Assembly (NCBI GenBank): GCA_003519375.1
Contig: DOWV01000006.1
Coordinates: forward strand, 1,281 to 9,634
From: Bacteroidota bacterium
GTDB taxonomy: Bacteria; Bacteroidota; Ignavibacteria; UBA10030
Direction of reading: 5' to 3'
DNA length: 8,354 nt
Below the pieces are notes generated by a model, which worked only from the letters and a program-made list of their open reading frames with translations, was not told the DNA's origin and searched no databases. Shown piece by piece: positions 1 to 6,287 of this stretch. The first letter of the stretch is position 1. Every line of letters begins with the position of its first letter. A program made the position numbers and the translations under genes.

Positions 1-418
1 CCTCGTTCACATCAAAAAAATCGGACGCCTGGTACTCGTATTCCGCCACCGCCGCGACTTGTCCTCGCTTGGGGACTGCCGCTCCTGATTTTGTTGATGC
101 ATCCTCCAACACATCCACCTTGTATTTTTGCCCGGTCGGCTGAAAATCGTCGAAGACGAGCTTTTTCATTTCAACGTCTTGCTCCTGGTTCGTGACTGAA
201 GTCCCATTCCCGTCACCTGCAGCCTGCTCCTTTGACCATGGATACCAGCGAACGACGACAACGTACGCAAACGCCGCACCCGACAGCAGGAAAGCCGCAA
301 ACCGGGGGATCGGCGGTTCAACGAGCAACCCGACCAGAAACAGAATGACGCCCGATAACACAACTAGTTCCTGTCTTAACAAAAACTTTTCAATCCAGGA
401 ACGAATTGTCTCTGACAT
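1..418 (-). CDS. Unrecognised two-pass membrane protein, N-terminal part (runs off left edge)
   Basis: An open frame on the minus strand starts at ATG (418-416) and stays open for 139 codons to the window edge, so the C-terminus is missing. The protein begins MSETIRSWIEKFLLRQE. Two hydrophobic stretches follow at about residues 18-33 and 40-56, separated by a short Pro-rich turn (EPPIPR), which suggests a membrane hairpin. After the second stretch come RWYPW and then a polar region rich in Gly, Asn and Glu (about 63-83). The rest (84-139) is soluble-looking with alternating charged and hydrophobic residues. A weak AGGA lies 11 bases before the ATG. The gene is divergent from the nucleotidyltransferase fusion gene. 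I do not recognise the family; the frame, the start and the plausible promoter support a real gene, but function cannot be assigned. Confidence 0.62.
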   Translation of the reverse strand, partial: MSETIRSWIEKFLLRQELVVLSGVILFLVGLLVEPPIPRFAAFLLSGAAFAYVVVVRWYPWSKEQAAGDGNGTSVTNQEQDVEMKKLVFDDFQPTGQKYKVDVLEDASTKSGAAVPKRGQVAAVAEYEYQASDFFDVNE

Positions 419-471
419 CCGGGCGTCAATCCTAGTAAGTAAGAAATATGAATCTGGCCCTTAAATTACGT

Positions 472-502
472 CAAATTTACGGGTTTAGCTCAACAAAGTC
501 AA
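472..502 (-). promoter_or_regulatory. Candidate promoter for the leftward membrane-protein gene
   Basis: Read on the minus strand, TTGACT (502-497) is followed after exactly 17 bases by TAAATT, which continues as TAAATTTG (479-472). This fits both a general sigma-70 layout and the TAnnTTTG -7 element of Bacteroidota. The predicted start of transcription would lie near 465, giving a leader of roughly 45-50 bases before the ATG at 418. Pattern match only. Confidence 0.45.
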
Positions 503-594
503 GGTGAAAAGTGAACTGAGGGCGTGAAAGCACTACTCATCTCGTCGCTTAAGTTCTCAAGATGACGTCACGTTGAGGACAAGCGACAATGACC

Positions 595-623
595 TTGCAG
601 CAGAAGCTTTTTTTCTCTAATTT
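595..623 (+). promoter_or_regulatory. Candidate promoter for the rightward gene cluster
   Basis: TTGCAG (595-600) is followed after 17 bases by TAATTT (618-623), in an AT-rich patch that stands out from the surrounding sequence; it reads on as TAATTTTT, one base off TAnnTTTG. A second possible -10, TAATTTAC, begins at 625. The expected leader is about 40 bases before the ATG at 671. This is the only good candidate promoter I see ahead of the six-gene plus-strand run. Confidence 0.42.
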
Positions 624-670
624 TTAATTTACGCACTGAGATTGACTGACCACTCCAAGACCACATTCCA

Positions 671-3178
671 ATGAAAGCTGTGATCATGGCGGGTGGCTTT
701 GGAACTCGCCTCCGGCCGCTTACCTGCAATATCCCCAAACCAATGGTTCCCATGCTCAACAGGCCGATGATGGAGCATATCGTCGAGCTCCTGAAGCGGC
801 ACGGGGTGACTGATCTTATTGCAACCCTCTACTACCAGCCCGACGTGATCTCGGGCTATTTTGACGATGGTCATCGTTTTGGGGTCTCTATGCAGTATCT
901 CAGGGCAGAGGCCGATTTTGGTACTGCCGGGAGTGTCAGAAACGCTAAGGACTTTCTCGATCAACGCTTCCTCATCATCAGTGGTGACGTTTTTACAGAT
1001 TTCGACCTTTCGGCAGCCGTGAAGTACCACGAGCAGAAAAAGGCCAAGGCGACGATTGTCCTTACGCATGCTTCCAATCCCCTCCAATATGGCGTCGTCC
1101 TGACGAAGGATGACGGCAAGATCAGCCGGTTCCTTGAAAAACCATCGTGGGGAGAGGTGTTCAGCGACACGATCAACACCGGCATCTATATCCTGGAGCC
1201 GGAGGTTCTCGACCTGATTCCCCACAAAGAGGAGTTTGATTTCAGCAAGAATCTCTTCCCGATACTGCTCGAACGGGATATGGGATTGTACGGATATGTT
1301 GCAGATGGTTACTGGAGAGATGTCGGCAACCTGAACGAGTACCAGGACGCCCACACGGACGCACTTCGCGGTCTCGTGAAGGTCGAGATTCCCGGTGAGC
1401 GCAAGGGAAGCCTTATCGTCAACACCTCCTCGAAGGTCGAGACTGATCTGAAGAACCTCTCCGGCACGGTGGTGGTGGGCAAGAATACGCGAATTCACTC
1501 TGACGTGACCATCTCTGATTCCGTCATTGGCGACAATTGCGACATCCAGCCGGGCACAATCATACGGAATTGCATCATCTGGCGCGGCACAAAGATCGGG
1601 ACGAACGTGGAAATGTCCGCCGATGTGATCGGTGAGGAGTGCACGATCGGAGACGATGTCGTCGTTTCCGAGAATGTCTTCATCAGCGACCGGTGCAACA
1701 TCGGGAGGCGGAGCAGGCTGTCGGCCAACATCAAACTCTGGCCCGAGAAGGTTGTCGAAGACGGCGCTGTGGTCACGCGAAGCCTCGTCTGGGAGGACCG
1801 GTGGCTGCGCGAGCTCTTCCGTGAATCCCGAGTAACAGGTGTCTCCAACGTTGAAATGAACCCGGAGTTCGCGGCAAAACTCGGCGCTGCGTTCGGCGCC
1901 CTCGTCGGCTCCGGAGCGACGGTTGTCACCAGCCGCGATGCGGACAACGTTTCGCGAATGATCAACCGTGCGTTCATGACCGGCTTGATGTCTGCCGGCG
2001 TGCACTGCGCCGATCTCAGGACCGCATCGATCCCCATTGTTCGTCACGAGCTTCGGAGCGGAACGGAGCGCGGCGGCATCCACGTCCGCAAGTCTCCGCA
2101 CGACAAGAATCTCACGGATATCATATTTTTCGACGCCGACGGCAAGGACCTGCCGAGCGGGAAATCGAAGTCGGTGGAGCGGTTATTCTTTGGTGAGGAT
2201 TTCACGCGTTCGAGTCATGATGCGGTCGGATCGATTCGATTTCCGGAACGAGCGACGGAAAGCTACATTGAGCGCGCGTACGCTTCGCTCAATGTGCAGG
2301 CCATTCGGTCTGCGGCCACCAAACTCGTCATTGATTACTCAAATGGCGTCGCCTCGACGATCTTCCCGAATATTCTCGGGAATCTGAATGTGCATGCGGT
2401 TTCTCTCAATGCGTACCTCGACAGTCAGAAACTGACGCGATCCAAAGAGCTCACCGAGCAATCGATGCGCGAGCTGTCGCACGTTGTGACCTCGTTGAAG
2501 TACGACGTCGGTTGCATGCTTGATCCAGGAGCCGAGAAAATGTTTGTGGTAGATGAACGCGGGACTCCGATTGACAGCGACCGCCTCCTGACGCTGATGA
2601 CGAAGCTTGTGGTGCTCGCTCACCCGGAGATCAAGAAAATCGCAGTACCAATTTCCGCCACGGCCGAAGTCGACATGATCGCCGCCGAATACGGGCTGAC
2701 AGTCATCAAGACACGCGATTCCCATCTCGCGCTGATGGAAGCCGCCTCCAACAAACAGATCAGATTCATCGGTGGAACGAAGGGTGGTTTCATTTTTAAC
2801 GAGTTCCTCCATGCTTCCGACGGGATGTACTCCGTCTCCAAGTTGCTCGAATACCTTGCAATATCGAAGCAACGGCTGGGAGAGCTTGATCGGGAAACGC
2901 CGCGGCTGCACATGATCAAGAGGGATATCCCGTGTTCATGGAACCTGAAAGGTCAGGTGATGCGCCACCTCATGAAAGATACGGAGCGGATGTCGCGAGA
3001 GCTCATCGACGGCGTCAAAGTGTATCCGCGATCGAGCGATCGGTTTACGTCCGTCCTGCTGAATCCCGACCGGACGCGACCCGTGTTTCACGTCAACGCT
3101 GAATCGTCGGATGCGGCGATCGCCTTACAACTGGTCAATGAATACGATGCAAAGCTGCACGTCTGGATGAATGCGTAG
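671..3178 (+). CDS. Nucleotidyltransferase/phosphohexomutase fusion, mannose-1-phosphate guanylyltransferase type
   Basis: An 835-residue, three-part protein. Residues 1-235 form a sugar-1-phosphate nucleotidyltransferase with its motifs intact: GGFGTRLRPLT (8-18), PKP (22-24), SGD with metal-binding Asp106, FLEKP (154-158), NTGIYILEP (169-177) and WRDVGN (215-220). Residues 245-370 look like a left-handed beta-helix of hexapeptide repeats. Residues 375-835 match the phosphoglucomutase/phosphomannomutase fold in order, but the active-site motifs are altered: the phosphoserine loop reads VRKSPHD (Ser475), the metal loop DPGAEK (618-623), the sugar loop GGTKGGF (701-707) and the phosphate loop NPDRTRP (798-804). 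Fusions of this architecture are known, notably in cyanobacteria, and are annotated as mannose-1-phosphate guanylyltransferases. The likely role is making an NDP-sugar, perhaps GDP-mannose, for glycans; the exact nucleotide and sugar cannot be read from sequence. There is no Shine-Dalgarno before the ATG, but the MKAVIMAGG start is typical of the family. It is first in the plus-strand cluster. Confidence 0.9.
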   Translation: MKAVIMAGGFGTRLRPLTCNIPKPMVPMLNRPMMEHIVELLKRHGVTDLIATLYYQPDVISGYFDDGHRFGVSMQYLRAEADFGTAGSVRNAKDFLDQRFLIISGDVFTDFDLSAAVKYHEQKKAKATIVLTHASNPLQYGVVLTKDDGKISRFLEKPSWGEVFSDTINTGIYILEPEVLDLIPHKEEFDFSKNLFPILLERDMGLYGYVADGYWRDVGNLNEYQDAHTDALRGLVKVEIPGERKGSLIVNTSSKVETDLKNLSGTVVVGKNTRIHSDVTISDSVIGDNCDIQPGTIIRNCIIWRGTKIGTNVEMSADVIGEECTIGDDVVVSENVFISDRCNIGRRSRLSANIKLWPEKVVEDGAVVTRSLVWEDRWLRELFRESRVTGVSNVEMNPEFAAKLGAAFGALVGSGATVVTSRDADNVSRMINRAFMTGLMSAGVHCADLRTASIPIVRHELRSGTERGGIHVRKSPHDKNLTDIIFFDADGKDLPSGKSKSVERLFFGEDFTRSSHDAVGSIRFPERATESYIERAYASLNVQAIRSAATKLVIDYSNGVASTIFPNILGNLNVHAVSLNAYLDSQKLTRSKELTEQSMRELSHVVTSLKYDVGCMLDPGAEKMFVVDERGTPIDSDRLLTLMTKLVVLAHPEIKKIAVPISATAEVDMIAAEYGLTVIKTRDSHLALMEAASNKQIRFIGGTKGGFIFNEFLHASDGMYSVSKLLEYLAISKQRLGELDRETPRLHMIKRDIPCSWNLKGQVMRHLMKDTERMSRELIDGVKVYPRSSDRFTSVLLNPDRTRPVFHVNAESSDAAIALQLVNEYDAKLHVWMNA

Positions 3179-3218
3179 AAGATTAGTCCACGAGTGTCAC
3201 AGAATGTTGGAGTAAAGG

Positions 3219-3689
3219 ATGAGAATTGTCGATCTCCTGAGCGAGAAAGTCGTTAGGACGAATCTCCCAGGTTCAACCAAAAACGAAATTATTAACGCCA
3301 TTATCGATATTGCTGCGACGCAGGATCGTGTCCTTGACAAGGAAAGAGTCAGGGAGGCGATCTTCGAGCGCGAGAAAATCATGTCGACAGGCGTCGGCGC
3401 AGGCTTCGCGATCCCTCATGCGAAATCTGATGCCGTCAGCGATATTGTTGCAGCGTTCGCCGTGACCGCTCAACCCATCGACTACCAATCACTCGACGAC
3501 CAGCCCGTCCGCATCGTCTTTCTCCTCGTTGGACGGGAGAATATGGTCGGCCCTCATATCAAGCTCCTCAGCCGGATTTCCCGCCTGATGAACAACGAAG
3601 ACTTCCGCAAGCGTTTGCTCGATGCTCCGACACCGAAGGACATCCTCGAGATCTTCCGCCATGAGGAAGCGACCCATTTTGAGGCCTGA
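3219..3689 (+). CDS. ptsN: PTS EIIA component, PtsN (EIIA-Ntr)/fructose type
   Basis: A 156-residue single-domain EIIA of the fructose/mannitol/nitrogen family, which accepts a phosphate from an HPr-type protein on a histidine. The family signature is clear: GVGAGFAIPHAK (58-69) with the phosphorylated His67. The length is normal for a stand-alone PtsN, and no EIIB or EIIC domain is attached, which favours a regulatory over a sugar-transport role. GGAG lies six bases before the ATG, the cleanest Shine-Dalgarno in the main gene cluster. The gene follows the nucleotidyltransferase fusion by only 40 bases, so co-transcription is likely. No EI, HPr or permease gene is visible here. An NtrC-family sigma-54 activator lies about 3.5 kb away on the other strand; PtsN is often encoded near rpoN in proteobacteria, but that link here is only suggestive. 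The domain assignment is secure; the symbol is less so. Confidence 0.88.
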   Translation: MRIVDLLSEKVVRTNLPGSTKNEIINAIIDIAATQDRVLDKERVREAIFEREKIMSTGVGAGFAIPHAKSDAVSDIVAAFAVTAQPIDYQSLDDQPVRIVFLLVGRENMVGPHIKLLSRISRLMNNEDFRKRLLDAPTPKDILEIFRHEEATHFEA

Positions 3690-3712
3690 CGCTCACTCGG
3701 CAAGCGAACACG

Positions 3713-3747
3713 ATCGGGTGCAGCGGCCAATCTTCGATGCACCCGAT
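3713..3747. repeat. Perfect 10-bp inverted repeat ahead of hisS
   Basis: ATCGGGTGCA (3713-3722) and TGCACCCGAT (3738-3747) are exact reverse complements separated by 15 bases, in the 103-bp gap between the PtsN-type gene and hisS. The RNA would form a stable 10-bp hairpin. No run of T follows it, so it is not a standard intrinsic terminator. It could be an RNA processing or attenuation element, a protein operator, or a stabiliser of the upstream transcript's 3' end. Confidence 0.6.
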
Positions 3748-3792
3748 GCGAACTGAGGCCATGTTCACTCGACAGTCAGAACGGGACAACTC

Positions 3793-5049
3793 TTGAAATT
3801 CAAATCGATTAAAGGCACAAAAGACATACTGCCGGGCGAAGCAGAGGTCTGGCAGCGCGTCGAAGAGAGCATTCGACATGTCATGTCGCTCTTCAATTAC
3901 CGCGAAATCCGGACTCCGGTATTCGAACAGACGTCCCTCTTTTCCCGCAGCATCGGGGAACTGACCGACATCGTCAGCAAAGAGATGTATACTTTCACCG
4001 ACCGGAGCGAAGAAAGCATCACCCTGCGACCGGAGGGAACTGCGTCAGCTCTGCGTGCGTACATCCAACACAATGTGGGCGAACAATCGGCACTCACCAA
4101 GCTGTACTATATCGGCCCGATGTTCCGTCAGGAGAGGCCGCAGGCGGGACGCCTCCGACAGTTTCATCAGTTCGGAGCTGAGGCTCTCGGCAGTTCTTCG
4201 CCACAACTCGATGCCGAGATGATGCTCGTGGCCCTCGCTGTCTATCGCGACCTCGGGATTGAGGAGTTCGCCCTCAATGTCAATTCTGTCGGGTGCCGGA
4301 CGTGCCGACCGCCGTACAAAGAACTCCTTGTGAACGCGCTCAACAACGTGCGCGACAAACTGTCGCCCGAGAGCCAGGCTCGCATTGGTCAGAATCCGCT
4401 TCGTGTCCTCGATTCCAAGGATGATCATGATCGGGAGCTCACACGAAATGTTCCGCTCATGAAAGATCATCTTTGTCCGGAATGCGCAGACCATTTCAAA
4501 GAAGTGCAGGCTCTCCTTCAGTCCTCGGGGACGCCATTCCACATTGACGGACGATTGGTCCGCGGCCTCGACTACTACACGAAGACTGCTTTTGAAATTA
4601 CGAGCACTGCGCTCGGCTCACAGGACGCTCTCGCAGGAGGAGGACGCTATGACATCCTTGTTGAGGAGCTTGGAGGCAAGCCAACGCCCGGAGTCGGATT
4701 TGCAGCCGGCATGGAAAGACTGATGATGGTTCTGTCGAAAGCCGGAAAGGCTGGGATGCCGGACGTTCGGCCCGTGCTCTTTATCGCGACAAACGGTGCT
4801 GCAGCCCAGCAATGGGCGTTCACAACTGCGAACGCGCTGCGCTCGAAAGGATTCCGGGTTGAGATCGACTATTTGCAGCGAAGCCTCAAGGCCCAAATGC
4901 GGGAAGCAAACCGCATGGAAGCCCGCTATGCCCTGGTGATCGGAGAGACAGAGCTGCAGGCGAGATCCGCCAAACTCAAGAATATGCAAACAGGTGATGA
5001 GGAAGGTGTCGCGCTCGACCAGATCGATCGTGCTCTGACGACGTTATGA
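3793..5049 (+). CDS. hisS: Histidine-tRNA ligase (HisRS)
   Basis: A class II aminoacyl-tRNA synthetase of 418 residues, the usual bacterial HisRS length, that charges tRNA-His in the cytoplasm. Visible landmarks are the N-terminal KGTKDILP (7-14), motif 1 around TPVFEQTSLF (41-50), motif 2 around FRQERPQAGRLRQFHQFGAE (111-130), the histidine-specific LVRGLDYYT (255-263) and motif 3 GFAAGMERL (302-310, Arg309). The anticodon-binding domain spans about 327-416. Two CxxC pairs (168-171 and 228-231) flank the insertion domain and could bind zinc, as in many HisRS. The start is TTG at 3793: it gives the conserved N-terminus, GGGA lies six bases upstream, and a stop at 3754 with no in-frame ATG or GTG after it excludes longer forms. 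The next gene overlaps its stop by four bases. Confidence 0.97.
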   Translation: MKFKSIKGTKDILPGEAEVWQRVEESIRHVMSLFNYREIRTPVFEQTSLFSRSIGELTDIVSKEMYTFTDRSEESITLRPEGTASALRAYIQHNVGEQSALTKLYYIGPMFRQERPQAGRLRQFHQFGAEALGSSSPQLDAEMMLVALAVYRDLGIEEFALNVNSVGCRTCRPPYKELLVNALNNVRDKLSPESQARIGQNPLRVLDSKDDHDRELTRNVPLMKDHLCPECADHFKEVQALLQSSGTPFHIDGRLVRGLDYYTKTAFEITSTALGSQDALAGGGRYDILVEELGGKPTPGVGFAAGMERLMMVLSKAGKAGMPDVRPVLFIATNGAAAQQWAFTTANALRSKGFRVEIDYLQRSLKAQMREANRMEARYALVIGETELQARSAKLKNMQTGDEEGVALDQIDRALTTL

Positions 5050-5456
5050 AGGGAAAACGGAAACATCGTGACCCTGAGTATGCTCTCCATGCGTTTCATC
5101 GCGAGGATGAAAGAACAGGTAGGTCCTCTGTGGCCTTTCTCGTCCGGACCGTCAAAGACTTCACCAGTTTCAACTATGAGATCCTTCTCGACGCGTCGAT
5201 CTCGGAGCGGACGATTCGCCTCAAAATCCTCGGACTGCGCACCACTCCCCTGATCATGCCTGGAATCGGACCGGCACGTGGAATGCGTGAGTTCGAAAAC
5301 ATCCGGGGGACGTACACGCTCCACATCGTCAAACCTGACGGTGAGATGAACGAATTCCAGCTGAATGTAACATCATCCCAAATCACGCTCAACGGATCGC
5401 CCCCGAGACCCTTCATCCTGGTCTCCAGCGAGCCCGTGTATTTTTCACAACCCTGA
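5046..5456 (+). CDS. Unrecognised 136-residue cytoplasmic protein coupled to hisS
   Basis: The ATG overlaps the hisS stop in an ATGA arrangement, which usually means translational coupling, and there is no separate Shine-Dalgarno. The protein starts with a very basic segment (MKGKRKHRDP), then shows several alternating-hydrophobic stretches typical of beta strands: about residues 28-36, 43-53, 56-65, 88-97, 102-115 and 122-129. A Gly/Pro loop (PGIGPARGM, 72-80) sits in the middle. There are no cysteines, membrane segments or signal peptide, so it is probably a small cytoplasmic beta-sandwich or barrel with a basic tail. I recognise no catalytic motif and no family. The tight placement between hisS and lgt and codon use like its neighbours support a real gene; the function is unknown. 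Confidence 0.78.
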   Translation: MKGKRKHRDPEYALHAFHREDERTGRSSVAFLVRTVKDFTSFNYEILLDASISERTIRLKILGLRTTPLIMPGIGPARGMREFENIRGTYTLHIVKPDGEMNEFQLNVTSSQITLNGSPPRPFILVSSEPVYFSQP

Positions 5457-5480
5457 ACAACAAACCACACACGTGTTCCT

Positions 5481-6287
5481 ATGTGTCCTCGTCTCCTCCA
5501 GATAGGCCCCTTCACGATATACGGCTACGGCCTGATGCTCGCCATCGGCTTCATCCTCGGCAGCTATCTCCTTACCTCGGAGTTGAAACGGAGAGGCCTT
5601 GACCCGAACCTCGGCAACACGATCACACTCATCGCTCTCGTGGCCGGGATCGCAGGTTCAAAAATACTCTTCCTCATTGAAGACTGGAGTTACTTCCTTG
5701 CCGACCCGGTCGGAATGGCTTTCTCCCCGAGTGGTCTGACCTTTTATGGCGGCTTCCTTCTCGCCACACTGTCGATCTACCTCTATCTCAGGAAGCGCTC
5801 AATCCGATTCTTCACGGTAGCGGACGCCATTGCACCGGGGCTGCTTCTCGCCTATGGTATTGCCCGCATCGGGTGCCACCTCGCGGGAGACGGAGATTAT
5901 GGTTTCCCGACATCCCTTCCCTGGGGCACGGACTATTCACAAGGGACCTATCCTCCTTCAGCGGCATTCAGAAACGTGCCGGAGATTGCGCAGCAATACC
6001 CGGGGGGCATCGTTCCGGACAACACGCTTTGCCATCCAACGCCTGTGTACGAATTCCTTCTCTGCGGAATCCTCTTCTGGATCCTTTGGCGCCTCCGCAA
6101 GACCCTCCAACCCAAAGGCAAACTCTTCATGCTGTATTTGATGTTTGCGGGCGGAGAGCGATTCGTCATCGAATTCCTGCGCATCAACCCGCGCATTGCA
6201 TTCGGACTCTCTGAGGCTCAGTTGATTGCAGTCGCACTTCTCGGTCTCGGGCTGTACGGATGGCACACCCTCTCCAGGAAATCGTGA
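5481..6287 (+). CDS. lgt: Prolipoprotein diacylglyceryl transferase
   Basis: A 268-residue integral inner-membrane enzyme that transfers diacylglycerol from phosphatidylglycerol to the lipobox cysteine of prelipoproteins, the first step of lipoprotein maturation. The N-terminus IGPFTIYGYGLMLAIGF (8-24) is typical of Lgt, and several hydrophobic segments run through the protein. The core loop reads RIGCHLAGDGDYG (129-141), where Arg129 matches the E. coli Arg143 position. HPTPVYE (185-191) and ERFVIEFLR (226-234) are the conserved C-terminal motifs. The E. coli His103 position is a tyrosine here (FYGG, 88-91), and the Asn of 'RIGN' is Cys132; I recall such variants from Bacteroidota and relatives. 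The start is ATG 24 bases after the preceding gene, with no Shine-Dalgarno; a nearby GTG (5473) is out of frame. rlmB follows with no gap. Confidence 0.95.
   Translation: MCPRLLQIGPFTIYGYGLMLAIGFILGSYLLTSELKRRGLDPNLGNTITLIALVAGIAGSKILFLIEDWSYFLADPVGMAFSPSGLTFYGGFLLATLSIYLYLRKRSIRFFTVADAIAPGLLLAYGIARIGCHLAGDGDYGFPTSLPWGTDYSQGTYPPSAAFRNVPEIAQQYPGGIVPDNTLCHPTPVYEFLLCGILFWILWRLRKTLQPKGKLFMLYLMFAGGERFVIEFLRINPRIAFGLSEAQLIAVALLGLGLYGWHTLSRKS

Noticed and set aside
192..464. Plus-strand 90-codon frame near the left edge
   Set aside because: It runs antisense to the membrane-protein frame, has low-complexity polar composition and lies over the membrane-spanning codons of the opposite strand; the minus-strand frame is the better gene.
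543..570. Imperfect dyad CGTC...GACG around CTTAAG plus the 8-bp palindrome TGACGTCA (563-570) between the divergent promoters
   Set aside because: The arms are broken by mismatches and the palindrome is short enough to occur by chance; ACGTCA also appears at 468-473, but that is not enough to call an operator.
629..2101. Long minus-strand open frame of 490 codons opposite the nucleotidyltransferase fusion gene
   Set aside because: It lies in exact codon register with the sense gene, so it could stop only where the sense gene uses TTA, CTA or TCA, which are rare here. The product resembles no family and the sense protein is clearly conserved. Similar antisense frames at 2339-2911, 4045-4542 and 5958-6701 have the same cause.
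3680..3760. Direct repeat TGAGGCC at 3680-3686 and 3754-3760 flanking the hairpin, as a possible mobile-element target duplication
   Set aside because: Seven bases with no terminal inverted repeats at the ends of the interval; the first copy is part of the ptsN-type coding end. Probably chance.
6261..6277. TGGCAC inside lgt as a possible sigma-54 -24 element
   Set aside because: No TTGC follows at the required spacing and it lies within coding sequence.
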